DNA of 64,000 nucleotides from Mesorhizobium kowhaii (GCF_003253745.1 NZ_MZXV01000032.1:186001-250000); one strand, 5' to 3'; counted from the first letter of the stretch, positions 45,557 through 55,630 are shown. The notes: generated by a model from the sequence alone, not told the origin. A program made the numbers and translations.

Positions 45557-47131
45557 GTGAGCGAGTTCGACGCCATCTTTGTCGGGGCGGGCCACAACAG
45601 TCTGGCATGCGCCGCGCATTTGGCGCTCAAAGGCTGGAAAACCGGGATTTTCGAGCGCAGTGCAACAATCGGCGGCGCCGTCCAGACCCGCGAATTCACC
45701 CTTACCGGCTTCCGTCACGATTTCGGCGCGATGAATCTGAGCTTGTTTGCCGGCTCGGCCTTCCACCGGAAATATGCAAATGAATTGAACCGCCAAGGGT
45801 TGGAGTTCGCGCCGGTCGCCGACTGTTTTGCCAGCGCTTTTCCGGACGGACGCTGGTTCGGCGTCAGCAACGACCTGGAAAAGACCGCTGGGCGCATGGC
45901 TGCCTTTTCAGCCGCCGACGCCGCGACATGGCGCGGGCTGGTCGCCGCCTTTCCAGCTGAGGCCGAACATCTGTTTCGGCTGCTGGGATCGCCGATGAGC
46001 GCCCGCGCGCTTGCCGGCACGGCATGGAACCTGTGGCGCAAGAAGGGTATGTCCGGCGCGCTCGACACCGGCCGGCTGCTGCTGTCGTCGCCGCGCGCCT
46101 GGCTGGAGGAAAATTTCGAGTCGCCTTATGTGCGGGCGACGCTCGCCACCTGGGGCATGCATCTCGATTTCGCCCCCGACATCGCCGGCGGTGCCGTGTT
46201 CCCCTATCTGGAATCGATGGCCAACCAAAGTTTTGGCATGGTGCTGGGCAAGGGCGGCGCGGATACCATCATTCGCGCTCTGTCGGGCATGGTGACGTCT
46301 GCCGGCGGTACAATCGTCACCGGCGCCGAGGTGGCAGAGATCACGGTTTCCGGTGGCAAGGCGACCGGCGTACGGCTCGCTTCCGGTGAGATGCATATCG
46401 CCACCAAGGCCGTCATCGCCGGCGTCGCGCCCAAGGCGCTGACCGGCAAGCTGCTTCCCAACGGTTCGGGCGACGCCGGCTTCGATAGCGCAATGCAAAA
46501 ATTCAGCCACGCACCGGGCACGATGATGATCCACCTGGCGCTCGACGACCTGCCTGACTGGCGCGCCGGTGCCGAGTTGCGGCAGTTTGCCTATGTGCAT
46601 CTGTCGCCGTCGCTCGATGCCATGTCGCGCACCTATCAGCAGGCGATGGCGGGCCTGCTGCCGGACGAACCGGTGCTGGTCGTCGGCCAGCCGACAGCGA
46701 TCGATCCGACGCGAGCGCCGGAAGGCAAACACGTGCTGTGGGTGCAAGTGCGCATGCTGCCGGCGGAAATCCTTGGCGACGCGGCGGGCAAGATCGCGCC
46801 CGCGCATTGGGACAAGGTCAAGGACAACTATGTCGAGCGCGTTCTCGACATCATCGAGAGCTACGCGCCCGGCCTGCGAAACAAGATCCTCGGCCGGGCG
46901 GTGTTTTCGCCGATCGACCTGGAGCGCGAGAACCCGAACCTCGTCGGCGGCGACCAGGTCTGCGGCAGCCACCATCTGGCGCAGAATTTCCTGTTTCGCC
47001 CAGTGCGCGGCTTTGCCGGCTGGAACACCCCTGTCGGCAATCTGCATCTCACGGGCGCCGCGACGTGGCCGGGCGCCGGCACCGGTGCCGCCTCGGGCTA
47101 CATGCTCGCCCAACAGCTTGGCGGGAGGTAG
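45557..47131 (+). CDS. NAD(P)/FAD-dependent oxidoreductase, phytoene-desaturase-like (copy B)
   Basis: 524 residues, starting at GTG 45557 just after an operator-like palindrome. The dinucleotide fold reads DAIFVGAGHNSLACAAHLALKG with ERSATIGGAVQTREF. The C-terminal FAD motif is NLHLTGAATWPGAGTGAASGYM. Length and layout match copy A (42898), of which it is a diverged paralogue. Likely it oxidises a ring or side chain of the imported aromatic. It is followed by the ABC binding protein and permease genes on the same strand. Confidence 0.85.
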   Translation: MSEFDAIFVGAGHNSLACAAHLALKGWKTGIFERSATIGGAVQTREFTLTGFRHDFGAMNLSLFAGSAFHRKYANELNRQGLEFAPVADCFASAFPDGRWFGVSNDLEKTAGRMAAFSAADAATWRGLVAAFPAEAEHLFRLLGSPMSARALAGTAWNLWRKKGMSGALDTGRLLLSSPRAWLEENFESPYVRATLATWGMHLDFAPDIAGGAVFPYLESMANQSFGMVLGKGGADTIIRALSGMVTSAGGTIVTGAEVAEITVSGGKATGVRLASGEMHIATKAVIAGVAPKALTGKLLPNGSGDAGFDSAMQKFSHAPGTMMIHLALDDLPDWRAGAELRQFAYVHLSPSLDAMSRTYQQAMAGLLPDEPVLVVGQPTAIDPTRAPEGKHVLWVQVRMLPAEILGDAAGKIAPAHWDKVKDNYVERVLDIIESYAPGLRNKILGRAVFSPIDLERENPNLVGGDQVCGSHHLAQNFLFRPVRGFAGWNTPVGNLHLTGAATWPGAGTGAASGYMLAQQLGGR

Positions 47132-47250
47132 GAGCCGAAAACGCATTTGGGGTGAAGGAAGGGCAAGGCGCGATTGCCCAAGGAGACCGAACCCACAGAA
47201 CAGACTGTGACGCCGCGCTGAGAAAACAGAAAGCAACAAGGGGAACGACC

Positions 47251-48780
47251 ATGACAATCAACAGACGCGAATTGCTCGGATACAGTGCCGCGGCACTCGG
47301 GTCGGCCGCCATCGGCCTGCCGCAGATCGCCAAGGCCGCCGCCGGCGAACTGACGATCGCCTACAACGTCAACCTGCCGTCCTGGGATCCGACCACGGGA
47401 CCCTCGGCCGTCAACCCGACGATCCAGGGCCTCTACCAGTCGGTGTTCGACCAATTCATCCCGCAGAAGCCGGACCTTTCCTTCGCGCCCGGCCTGCTCA
47501 CCGAATGGGGCTGGAACGACGACCGCACGAAGATCATGATGACGGTGCGCGAAGGCGTGACCTGGCATGACGGCTCGCCGTTCACGGCCGAAGACGTGGT
47601 CTGGTCGCTGCAGCGGGCGGGTGACGAAAAGACCGGCAACCCGATCCAGTTCGTCTGGAAGAACGTCAGCAATTTCAAGATCGACGGCAACAAGATCACC
47701 GGTGATGTCGTGCAGTTCGACCCGGTGTATTTCAAATGGATGTCGTTCCTGACCGGCTACATCATGCCGAAGGCCTATTACGAGAAAGTCGGCGCCGAAG
47801 GTTTTGAGAAGGCGCCGATCGGCACCGGCCCCTATATGGTGGAAAAATTCGAACGCAACGCCTTCCTGCGGCTGAAAGCCAATCCGAACTACTGGGGCGG
47901 CAAGCCGGCCTTCGAGAATGTGACGATCAAGTTCGTCGCCGATGCGGCGAGCCGCGTCGCCGAAATCGAGTCCGGCTCCTCGCAGGTGACGCTCGAAATC
48001 CCTTATGAGGAGTATGACCGCCTGATCGCCAAGGACGGGCTTGCCGGCACCTGCAAGAACGTCTCCGACATCGGCATGATCTTCTTCAACGACATCGAGG
48101 CGATGCTGGACAAGAACGTCCGCCAGGCAGCCGTGATGTCGATCGACAAGAAGCTGCTGGTCGACCGCCTGCTGCGCGGCTATGGCCAGCCGATCGACAC
48201 GCTGGAGACGCCGGAATACACGGCCTACGATGCGTCGATCAAGGTCGAGCACAATCCGGAAAAGGCCAAGGAACTGCTCGCCGCCTCCGGCTATTCGCCG
48301 GAAAAGCCGGTCAAGTTCACCATACAGACGACCAAGGGCTTCAAGCCCAAGGACTACGAGATGATCCAGGCGATCGTCGGCATGTGGCGCAAGGTCGGCA
48401 TCGAGGCGACGATCGAGGTCTACGAGATCGCCAAGCATTACGAGTTGCGCGCCGCCGACAAGCTGGCGCCGGCCGCCTTCTACAACTGGGGCAACGCGAT
48501 CGGCGATCCGACCACCTCGACCGGCTTTGCCATGTATGGTCCGAGCCCGCATTCGGTGTGGGACAGCCAGGACCTGATCGAGATGATCAACCCGCTGTGG
48601 GGCGAGAAGGACGAGGCCAAGCGCATTGCCGGCTGGAAGGCTGTCGACAAATACATCGCCGAGCAGGCCTATGTGCTGCCGCTGATCCAATACGCGCAGC
48701 CGATCGTGCATGCCAAGGGCGTCAATGTCGTCCAGCATGTGTCCGGCGCGTTGCTGCCTGCCCTGATGACCCCGGCCTGA
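47251..48780 (+). CDS. Extracellular solute-binding protein, SBP family 5, Tat/Sec-exported
   Basis: 509 residues from ATG 47251 (AAGGGG upstream); the longer open frame to 46738 overlaps the flavoprotein gene. The N-terminus NRRELLGYSAAALGSAAIG has a twin-arginine-like signal. The mature sequence has DDRTKIMMTVREGVTWHDG and FTAEDVVWSLQRA of family 5. It presumably binds the substrate or a conjugate that the catabolic enzymes use. A RIME-like repeat separates it from the permease genes. Confidence 0.9.
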   Translation: MTINRRELLGYSAAALGSAAIGLPQIAKAAAGELTIAYNVNLPSWDPTTGPSAVNPTIQGLYQSVFDQFIPQKPDLSFAPGLLTEWGWNDDRTKIMMTVREGVTWHDGSPFTAEDVVWSLQRAGDEKTGNPIQFVWKNVSNFKIDGNKITGDVVQFDPVYFKWMSFLTGYIMPKAYYEKVGAEGFEKAPIGTGPYMVEKFERNAFLRLKANPNYWGGKPAFENVTIKFVADAASRVAEIESGSSQVTLEIPYEEYDRLIAKDGLAGTCKNVSDIGMIFFNDIEAMLDKNVRQAAVMSIDKKLLVDRLLRGYGQPIDTLETPEYTAYDASIKVEHNPEKAKELLAASGYSPEKPVKFTIQTTKGFKPKDYEMIQAIVGMWRKVGIEATIEVYEIAKHYELRAADKLAPAAFYNWGNAIGDPTTSTGFAMYGPSPHSVWDSQDLIEMINPLWGEKDEAKRIAGWKAVDKYIAEQAYVLPLIQYAQPIVHAKGVNVVQHVSGALLPALMTPA

Positions 48781-48835
48781 GAAAGGCAAGAAGGCGCGCT
48801 GCCGCAAGGCGGCGTGTCGCGTTCAACTGCGCAGG

Positions 48836-48917
48836 CCCCCTCATCCGGCCCTTCGGGCCATCTTCTCCCCGCTGGGGAGAAGGTAATGGCTCAGCCGTCA
48901 GCGGCCGGATGAGGGGG
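48836..48917. repeat. GC-rich palindromic repeat, RIME-like variant
   Basis: CCCCCTCATCCGGCC pairs with GGCCGGATGAGGGGG at the outer ends. An inner hairpin CTTCTCCCC-GCT-GGGGAGAAG lies between them. The layout is that of the element at 3952-4110 with different arm sequence. It lies between the SBP and permease genes of one operon. Confidence 0.72.
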
Positions 48918-48962
48918 CAGTTCGTTCCATCCGTCATTGAAACGCATTAGGCTTACGCCACA

Positions 48963-49970
48963 ATGCTTCTGCAAAGATTCCTGATCCGTCTTCTGACGAT
49001 GCTGGTGACGCTGTTCGGCGTGGCCGTCGTCGTCTTTGTCGTGATCCGCGTTGCGCCGGGCGATCCGATCGCGATGATGCTGCCGCCTGGCGCCACGGAT
49101 GCCGACATCGCCCGGCTGCGCGCACTCTACGGTCTCGACAAGACCATCGTGCAGCAGTTCTTCATCTGGCTGTCCGGCGTTGCCAGGGGCGATTTCGGCA
49201 CCTCGATCTCGCTGCGACAGGACGTGCTCGGTCTTGTCTTCAACCGGCTGCCGGCAACGCTGGAGCTTGCGATCGTTGCCCTTGTGATGGCGGTGGTGAT
49301 CGGCGGCACGACAGCAATCGTCGGCGCGCGCGAACGCGGCACGGCGGTCGAGGCCGGCATCGACATCGCCAGCGGTGCGGCGCTTTCCATTCCCGATTTC
49401 CTCTGGGGCCTGGTGCTGATCCTCTTGTTCGGCGTTCTGGTGCCGATCTTCGACATTTCCGGCCGGGTGTCGCCGCAGCTCGACCTGCCCTTCGCCACCC
49501 AGTTCTACCTGTTCGAGAGTATATTGCGGCTGCGCTTCGACCTGACCTGGGATCTCTTGAAGCACATGCTGATGCCGGCGGTTGCGCTGGCGCTGCCACT
49601 CGCGGCGATCATCTCGCAGCTGTTGAAACAGTCGCTGAAGGAAGTGCTCGACCTCGACTATGTCGTGCTGACGCGGGTCAAGGGTTTTTCGGAAACGCAG
49701 GTCATCCTGCGCGAGGCGCTGAAGAATGCTGCGCTGCCGACACTGACCCTGATTGGCGTGCAGTTCACCTTCCTGATCGGCGGCACGGTCATCGTCGAGC
49801 GGCTGTTCTCCTATGAAGGCCTCGGCAATATGGCGATCGATGCCGTCATCAACCGCGACCTGCCGCTGATCCAGGGCATCGTGCTGGTCTTTGCGCTGCT
49901 GTTCGTGCTGATCAACCTCACCGTCGACATGATGTATGCGCTGCTCAATCCGAGGCTGCGCCATGGATGA
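48963..49970 (+). CDS. Dipeptide-type ABC transporter permease (DppB-like)
   Basis: 335 residues. The start MLLQRFLIRLLTMLVTLFGV, then APGDPIAMMLPPGATDADIARL and QQFFIWLSGVARGDFGTSI are DppB landmarks. The EAA loop is VVLTRVKGFSETQVILREAL. It is the first permease of the catabolic island's ABC system and overlaps the second permease by 8 bp. The 180-bp gap upstream holds the RIME-like repeat. Confidence 0.92.
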   Translation: MLLQRFLIRLLTMLVTLFGVAVVVFVVIRVAPGDPIAMMLPPGATDADIARLRALYGLDKTIVQQFFIWLSGVARGDFGTSISLRQDVLGLVFNRLPATLELAIVALVMAVVIGGTTAIVGARERGTAVEAGIDIASGAALSIPDFLWGLVLILLFGVLVPIFDISGRVSPQLDLPFATQFYLFESILRLRFDLTWDLLKHMLMPAVALALPLAAIISQLLKQSLKEVLDLDYVVLTRVKGFSETQVILREALKNAALPTLTLIGVQFTFLIGGTVIVERLFSYEGLGNMAIDAVINRDLPLIQGIVLVFALLFVLINLTVDMMYALLNPRLRHG

Positions 49971-50811
49971 GGGACGTGCTCCGAGGCGTCGTGTGTCGCC
50001 ACGCCTGTGGTTGGCCGGCGGCTGGCTGCTGCTGGCGCTGCTGGCCGCGATCTTCGCGCCGCTGGTCGCGCCGCAGGATCCGCTGGCGCAGGACCTGATG
50101 CTGGAACGGCTGCCGCCATTCTGGATGAGCGGCGCGGAGCCCGGCTATTGGCTCGGCACCGACAGCCTCGGCCGCGATCTCTTGTCCAGGCTGATCTTCG
50201 GTGGCCGCATCGCCTTTGTCGTCGCTTTCGCTGCTTCCATCGCGGCGTGCCTGGTCGGCTCGACGCTTGGGCTGATATCAGGCTATTTCGGCGGCTGGGC
50301 CGACCGCGTCATCTCGCGCGTCGTCGATGTCTGGATGGCGTTTCCGCCGGTGCTGTTCGCCATCCTGTTGGTCGCCGTGCTCGGCACCGGCCTGAGTTCC
50401 GTCATCATCGCCATCGCCGTCATCGACTGGACGCGCTTTTGCCGGGTGATCCGAGCCGAGACCATGGGCCAGTCGCGCATGGACTATGTCGAGAATGCTC
50501 GCATTGCCGGCTATGGCCGCATCGGCATTATGCTGCGCGAAGTGCTGCCCAATGTGGTGCCGTCGATCGTCGCCCTGCTGTCGCTGGAAATGGGCATCGC
50601 CGTCATCGTCGAGGCGATCCTGTCCTTCGTCAATTTGTCGATCTCGACCGACGATCCGACCTGGGGCGGCATCATCGCCGAGGGCCGGCTGTCGATCCAT
50701 CAGGCCTGGTGGGTGCTGGTGTTCCCGCTGATCACGCTGATCCTCACCGTCCTGTCGTTCAGCCAGTTCGGCGAGGCGCTGAAGACGCGTTTCGACCCGG
50801 TGCTGCGATGA
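49963..50811 (+). CDS. Dipeptide-type ABC transporter permease (DppC-like)
   Basis: 282 residues from ATG 49963. Basic N-terminus, one helix (LAGGWLLLALLAAIFAPLVA), then YWLGTDSLGRDLLSRLIFGG and a permease core with the EAA loop VENARIAGYGRIGIMLREVL. It pairs with the DppB-like permease. It overlaps both neighbours, so the four transporter genes are translated as a unit. Confidence 0.92.
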   Translation: MDEGRAPRRRVSPRLWLAGGWLLLALLAAIFAPLVAPQDPLAQDLMLERLPPFWMSGAEPGYWLGTDSLGRDLLSRLIFGGRIAFVVAFAASIAACLVGSTLGLISGYFGGWADRVISRVVDVWMAFPPVLFAILLVAVLGTGLSSVIIAIAVIDWTRFCRVIRAETMGQSRMDYVENARIAGYGRIGIMLREVLPNVVPSIVALLSLEMGIAVIVEAILSFVNLSISTDDPTWGGIIAEGRLSIHQAWWVLVFPLITLILTVLSFSQFGEALKTRFDPVLR

Positions 50812-51686
50812 GCGCCTGTCTCGACATCAGCGGCTTGAGTGCCGTGCTGCCGAATGGCCAGCGCGTGCTGCGCTCGGTGTCGCTCTCCGTTCAGTCGGGC
50901 GAGGTACGCGCGCTGGTCGGCGAGAGCGGCGCCGGCAAGACGATGATCGGCAAGGCGGTGCTCGGTGTCCTGCCGTCGAGCGTGCGCATTGTCGAAGGCG
51001 ATATAAGGCTTGAGGGCGAAGACCTCGGCAGACTGCAGCCGAAGGCAAGGCGCACGCTGATCGGCGCACGCACCGCGCTGATCCCGCAGGATCCGCTGAC
51101 CGCGCTTAACCCGTCACGCCGCATCGGTTCGCAGATGACCGACCGGCTGGTGCGCATCCTGGGCTGGAGTGGCGAGAGGGCCGATACCCGAATTCGCCAA
51201 TTGCTGGACGAGGTGCAGATTCGCGACCCCGACCGCGTGCTGAAAAGCTATCCGCACGAGCTTTCCGGCGGCATGCGCCAACGGGTGCTGATCGCCGCCG
51301 CCTTCGCCGCCGAACCACGGCTGATCGTCGCCGACGAACCGACGACTGCGCTCGATGTGACGGTGCAGAAGCAGATCCTGCGGCTGATCGTGCAGCTGCA
51401 GCGCGAGCACGGCACCGCGATCCTGTTCGTTACCCACGATCTCGGCGTCGTCGCCAAGATCAGCCAGAAGGTCTCGGTGCTCTATGCCGGCAAGGTGGTC
51501 GAAGAGGCCGAAACTGCTGCTCTCTTCGCCGCCCCGCAGCACCCCTATACGCGGGCGCTGATGGCCGCTACGCCGCGCTACACCGATCCCTTCGCCTCAC
51601 TGAAGCCGGTGGACGAGGCGGTGCTGGCCGGGCTGGCCGCCGAGATCGCCGTTGCCGACCAGGCCTGGAGGCGGCCCCATGGCTGA
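50808..51686 (+). CDS. Dipeptide-type ABC transporter ATP-binding protein (DppD-like)
   Basis: 292 residues from ATG 50808. Walker [10 protein letters not shown], signature [15 protein letters not shown], Walker [13 protein letters not shown], switch VTHDLGVV and the [15 protein letters not shown] tail are all present. It is one of the two ATPases that drive the importer. It overlaps the permease and the next ATPase gene. Confidence 0.92.
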   Translation: MSACLDISGLSAVLPNGQRVLRSVSLSVQSGEVRALVGESGAGKTMIGKAVLGVLPSSVRIVEGDIRLEGEDLGRLQPKARRTLIGARTALIPQDPLTALNPSRRIGSQMTDRLVRILGWSGERADTRIRQLLDEVQIRDPDRVLKSYPHELSGGMRQRVLIAAAFAAEPRLIVADEPTTALDVTVQKQILRLIVQLQREHGTAILFVTHDLGVVAKISQKVSVLYAGKVVEEAETAALFAAPQHPYTRALMAATPRYTDPFASLKPVDEAVLAGLAAEIAVADQAWRRPHG

Positions 51687-52515
51687 GCCGCTGTTTTCCG
51701 TGCGCGGCCTCAAGGTCGCGCTGCCCGACATGACGCGCAAGCCGCTGATCGGTCGCGCGCCCTTGGCTGAGATCCTGAAGGGCCTGGATTTCGACCTGCC
51801 CAGGGGCTCGGTGACCGGCATCGTCGGTGAATCCGGATCGGGCAAGTCGACGCTCGGCCGCGCCCTGGTGCGTCTCCTGGAACCCAGCGCCGGCAGCATC
51901 AGATTCGATGGCCGCGACATCACGCATCTGCCGGAGGCGGAGCTCAGACCACTGCGCCGCAACCTGCAGATGATCTTCCAGGATCCGATGTCGTCGCTCA
52001 ACCCGCGCCGCACCATTGCCAGCATCATCGCCGCGCCGCTCAAGCAGAATGGCCTTGGCGACAATCTCAAGGCGCGCGTCGCCGAAGCGCTGCAGCGGGT
52101 CGGCCTGCCGCATAGCTTCGCCAGCCGCTACCGCCACGAACTGTCGGGCGGCCAGCGCCAGCGCGTCGGCATTGCCCGCGCGCTGGCGCTGTCGCCGAAA
52201 TTCGTGCTGGCCGATGAGATCGTCTCTGGCCTCGACGTGTCGACCCAGGCACAGATCCTGACCTTGCTGGAAAGACTGGCGGCCGAGATGGGCCTGACCG
52301 TCGCCTTCATCAGCCACGATCTGTCGGTGATCCGGCGGCTGTGCCGGCAAGTGATCGTCATGCGCGAAGGTGTGATCGTCGAAGCGAGCGCCACCGATGC
52401 CTTGTTCGACAAGCCACGGCAGGCCTACACGCGCGACTTGATCTCGGCCATTCCGCTGCCCGAAATCGATGCCGGCTGGCTGGACATCCCTTCCGCTGCC
52501 AAGGCGCCGACATGA
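51679..52515 (+). CDS. Dipeptide-type ABC transporter ATP-binding protein (DppF-like)
   Basis: 278 residues from ATG 51679. Walker [13 protein letters not shown]-loop region QMIFQDPMSSLNPRRTI, signature [15 protein letters not shown], Walker B FVLADEIVSGLD (an Ile replaces the usual Pro-Thr pair) and switch ISHDLSVI. It ends the transporter set; the secreted VOC gene follows after 79 bp. Confidence 0.9.
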   Translation: MAEPLFSVRGLKVALPDMTRKPLIGRAPLAEILKGLDFDLPRGSVTGIVGESGSGKSTLGRALVRLLEPSAGSIRFDGRDITHLPEAELRPLRRNLQMIFQDPMSSLNPRRTIASIIAAPLKQNGLGDNLKARVAEALQRVGLPHSFASRYRHELSGGQRQRVGIARALALSPKFVLADEIVSGLDVSTQAQILTLLERLAAEMGLTVAFISHDLSVIRRLCRQVIVMREGVIVEASATDALFDKPRQAYTRDLISAIPLPEIDAGWLDIPSAAKAPT

Positions 52516-52594
52516 ACGCATATGCACGCCGAAAAGCGGGCCTCGGACGTGCGACCGGCAAATGACCAGCACCCGCCAATGGAGGAGGACTGAC

Positions 52595-53194
52595 ATGAAG
52601 ATGGTACTTCGAAATGCAACGCTCGCTGTGGCGATGTTGGGCGGCGCCGGCATGGCCACCGCAAGCTCGATACCCGGCATGCGCGGCCACGACCACACCG
52701 GCATCACGGTTCCCGATATGAAGCAGGCGGTCGACTTCTTCACCGAGGTGGTCGGCTGCAAGAAGGCGATGTCGTTCGGTCCGTTCGCCGACGACAAGGG
52801 CACCTTCATGCAGGATGTTCTGGGCGTCGACCCGAAGGCTGTGATCGAGCAGATCACCATGGTTCGCTGCGGCACCGGATCGAACATCGAATTGTTCAAA
52901 TACACCGCGCCCGACCAGAAGGATCTGACGCCGCGCAACAGCGACATAGGCGGCTTCCACATCGCCTTCTATGTCGATGACGTCGCCGCCGCCAAAGCCT
53001 ATCTCGACGCCAAGGGCGTCAAGACGCGCATGGGGCCGATACCGGTTTCCGAAGGGCCGGCCGCCGGCCAGACCATTCTCTACTTCCAGGCACCTTGGGG
53101 TCTGCAGCTGGAAGCGATCAGTTACCCCTCGGGAATGGCTTACGAGAAAGGCGCCGAGACCGTGCTGTGGAGCCCGAAGAACCCGGAAAAATGA
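52595..53194 (+). CDS. VOC family (glyoxalase/dioxygenase-fold) protein with export signal
   Basis: 199 residues from ATG 52595 (GGAGGA upstream). Residues 1-24 look like a signal peptide (LRNATLAVAMLGGAGMATAS), unusual for the family. The VOC domain follows: HDHTGITVPDMKQAVDFFTEV and, in the second half, GGFHIAFYVDDVAAAKAYL, with metal-ligand His and Glu candidates at HTGI, NIELF and FHIAF. VOC enzymes include extradiol dioxygenases, isomerases and binding proteins. Its place at the end of the importer genes suggests periplasmic handling of the substrate. Confidence 0.83.
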   Translation: MKMVLRNATLAVAMLGGAGMATASSIPGMRGHDHTGITVPDMKQAVDFFTEVVGCKKAMSFGPFADDKGTFMQDVLGVDPKAVIEQITMVRCGTGSNIELFKYTAPDQKDLTPRNSDIGGFHIAFYVDDVAAAKAYLDAKGVKTRMGPIPVSEGPAAGQTILYFQAPWGLQLEAISYPSGMAYEKGAETVLWSPKNPEK

Positions 53195-53202
53195 TTGGAA
53201 GA

Positions 53203-53230
53203 CGCGCTTGCGTGATGACACGCAAGCGCG
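53203..53230 (+). terminator. Perfect 12-bp hairpin after the VOC gene
   Basis: CGCGCTTGCGTG-ATGA-CACGCAAGCGCG forms an uninterrupted 12-bp stem with a four-base loop, directly after the VOC stop. No T-run follows, so it may act as a Rho-dependent or processing site. It separates the importer operon from the next promoter. Confidence 0.65.
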
Positions 53231-53265
53231 CATTCGTGCTATCCGGATAATCATTTCGATATGAA

Positions 53266-53281
53266 ACTTTAAGCTTGAAAT
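53266..53281. promoter_or_regulatory. Predicted MarR-type operator, site 2
   Basis: ACTTTAAGCTTGAAAT, one mismatch from a perfect palindrome of the shared TTTnAAGCwTnAAA motif. It lies 55 bp upstream of the fused flavoenzyme gene, the head of the main catabolic operon. Confidence 0.68.
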
Positions 53282-53335
53282 AATTTCCCTCCGGCGCGAT
53301 ACTAAAAACCAGCAAGCGAAGAGGAGATCGCACAA

Positions 53336-55630
53336 ATGAAGGTTGCGGTTCTCGGCGGCGGACCAGCCGGCCTCTACTTTGCCATCTCCATGAAGCTGAG
53401 GGACGCCGCGCACGAGGTGACGGTGTTCGAACGCAACCGCGCCGACGACACGTTCGGCTGGGGCGTCGTGCTGTCGGCCGAGACGCTCGACAATTTGTCG
53501 AAGAACGATCCGGTCAGCGCCGTCTGGATCAAGAAGCATTTCGCCTATTGGGACGACATCGCCGTCATCCATGACGGCGTGCGCACAGTTTCGACCGGAC
53601 ACGGTTTCTGCGGCATCGGCCGCAAGCGGCTGCTGGTCCTGCTGCAGCGGCGCGCGCGCGAACTCGGCGTCAAGCTGATGTTCGAGACCGACATCGCCGA
53701 CCCCAAACCTTACATGGCGACGCATGACCTGGTCGTCGCCGCCGATGGGTTGAATTCCAAAGCGCGCAACACCTTCGTCGACATCTTCAAGCCCGACATC
53801 GACACCCGCAAATGCAAGTTCGTCTGGCTCGGCACCAACCAGAAATTCGACGACGCTTTCACCTTCATCTTCGAGAAGACCGAGCATGGCTGGGTGTGGG
53901 CACACGCCTACCAGTTCGACAGCGACACGGCGACGTTCATCGTCGAGTGCAGCGAACAGACTTGGGCTGCCTTCGGCTTCGGCGCGATGTCGCAACAGGA
54001 ATCGATCGCGGTCTGCGAGCGCATCTTCGCCAAGCATCTTGGCGGCCATGCGCTGATGACCAATGCCAACCACATCCGTGGCTCGGCCTGGATCAATTTC
54101 CCGCGCGTGCTGTGCGAGCGTTGGTCCTACAAGAATCTGGCGCTGATGGGCGATGCGGCGGCATCGGCGCATTTCTCGATCGGCTCGGGCACCAAACTGG
54201 CGCTGGAGAGCGCGGTGGCGCTGGCCGAGTATGTCGAGTCGGAGCCGGATCTCGACGCCGCGTTTCGCAAATATGAGGATGCCCGCCGCACCGAAGTGCT
54301 GAAGCTGCAATCGGCGGCGCGCAATTCGCTCGAATGGTTCGAGGAGGTCGAGCGCTATCTCGGCCTCGATCCGGTGCAGTTCAACTATTCGCTGCTGACC
54401 CGCTCGCAACGCATCAGCCACGAGAATTTGCGGCTGCGCGATGCCGCATGGCTGGGCGGCGCGGAGGAATGGTTCCAGCGCCAGGCGGGCGCCGGCGGCA
54501 ACAGCCTGCGCCGCGCGCCGATGTTCGCACCCTTCAAGCTGCGCGACATGACACTGCAGAACCGCATCGTCGTCTCGCCGATGGCGCAGTACAAGGCTAT
54601 CGACGGCCGTCCGACCGACTGGCATTTCACCCACTACGCCGAACGCGCCAAGGGTGGCGCCGGCCTTATCTATATCGAGATGACCTGCGTCAGTCCCGAG
54701 GGGCGCATCACACCAGGCTGTCCCGGGTTCTATGCGCCAGAGCATGAGGTGGCGTGGAAGCGGCTGGTCGATTTCGTCCACACCGAGACCGAGGCGAAGA
54801 TCTGCGCCCAGATCGGCCATTCCGGCGCCAAGGGCTCGACCCGGCTCGGCTGGGAGGGCACGGATGTACCGCTTAGCTCAGGCAACTGGCCGGTGATGGC
54901 GGCATCGGCCGTGGCGTGGTCGCCGCAGAACCAGGTGCCGAAGGCCATGGACCGCGCCGACATGGACAGGGTGTGCGACGAATTCGTGGCCTCGGCCGAA
55001 ATGGCTGATCGCTGCGGCTTCGACATGCTCGAGATCCATGCCGCGCACGGCTATCTCCTGTCGTCCTTCATCACGCCAGTCACCAACCGGCGCACCGACG
55101 CCTATGGCGGTTCGCTCGAGAACCGCATGCGCTACCCCCTCGAGATCTTCCATGCGGTGCGCGCCGCCTGGCCGGCGGAGAAGCCGATCTCGATGCGCAT
55201 TTCGGCCAATGACTGGGTCGGCATCGAGGGCGTGACGCCGGCCGACGCGGTCGAGATCGCGCGGCTGCTGCATGAGGCCGGGGTCGACATCTGCGACGTC
55301 TCGGCCGGCCAGACCTCGGCATTGGCAAAGCCGGTCTACGGCCGCATGTTCCAGACGCCGTTTTCCGACCGCATCCGCAACGAGGTCGGCATGGCGACGA
55401 TGGCAGTCGGCAACATCTACGAACCAGACCATGTCAATTCGATCCTGATGGCCGGCCGCGCCGATCTCGTGGCGCTGGCACGGCCGCACCTCGCCGATCC
55501 CTACTGGACGCTGCATGCCGCCGTGACACTCGGCGACCGTGGCGTCAAATGGCCAGACCCCTATCTGCCTGGGCGCGACCAGCTCTACCGGCTGGCCGAG
55601 CGCGACGCCGCGGCGGGGCTGAAAGTATGA
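53336..55630 (+). CDS. Fused FAD monooxygenase/OYE reductase (2-aminobenzoyl-CoA or salicylyl-CoA monooxygenase type)
   Basis: 764 residues. The N-terminal half is a FAD monooxygenase: [34 protein letters not shown] and [20 protein letters not shown]. From ~residue 395 an Old-Yellow-Enzyme domain follows ([56 protein letters not shown]). This fusion is the architecture of 2-aminobenzoyl-CoA monooxygenase/reductase from Azoarcus evansii, which hydroxylates and then reduces the ring of the CoA thioester. It begins an operon of six genes, with an operator-like palindrome upstream. Its natural CoA substrate is inferred. Confidence 0.9.
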   Translation: MKVAVLGGGPAGLYFAISMKLRDAAHEVTVFERNRADDTFGWGVVLSAETLDNLSKNDPVSAVWIKKHFAYWDDIAVIHDGVRTVSTGHGFCGIGRKRLLVLLQRRARELGVKLMFETDIADPKPYMATHDLVVAADGLNSKARNTFVDIFKPDIDTRKCKFVWLGTNQKFDDAFTFIFEKTEHGWVWAHAYQFDSDTATFIVECSEQTWAAFGFGAMSQQESIAVCERIFAKHLGGHALMTNANHIRGSAWINFPRVLCERWSYKNLALMGDAAASAHFSIGSGTKLALESAVALAEYVESEPDLDAAFRKYEDARRTEVLKLQSAARNSLEWFEEVERYLGLDPVQFNYSLLTRSQRISHENLRLRDAAWLGGAEEWFQRQAGAGGNSLRRAPMFAPFKLRDMTLQNRIVVSPMAQYKAIDGRPTDWHFTHYAERAKGGAGLIYIEMTCVSPEGRITPGCPGFYAPEHEVAWKRLVDFVHTETEAKICAQIGHSGAKGSTRLGWEGTDVPLSSGNWPVMAASAVAWSPQNQVPKAMDRADMDRVCDEFVASAEMADRCGFDMLEIHAAHGYLLSSFITPVTNRRTDAYGGSLENRMRYPLEIFHAVRAAWPAEKPISMRISANDWVGIEGVTPADAVEIARLLHEAGVDICDVSAGQTSALAKPVYGRMFQTPFSDRIRNEVGMATMAVGNIYEPDHVNSILMAGRADLVALARPHLADPYWTLHAAVTLGDRGVKWPDPYLPGRDQLYRLAERDAAAGLKV

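Noticed and set aside
42898..47131. Carotenoid biosynthesis locus
   Set aside because: Two phytoene-desaturase-like flavoproteins are present, but no phytoene synthase, cyclase (CrtY) or GGPP synthase lies near, and the neighbours are catabolic.
52358..54820. 820-codon reverse open frame opposite the VOC and fused flavoenzyme genes
   Set aside because: It is the shadow of well-supported forward genes; its translation is Arg/Asp/Gly/His-rich with no recognisable domain.
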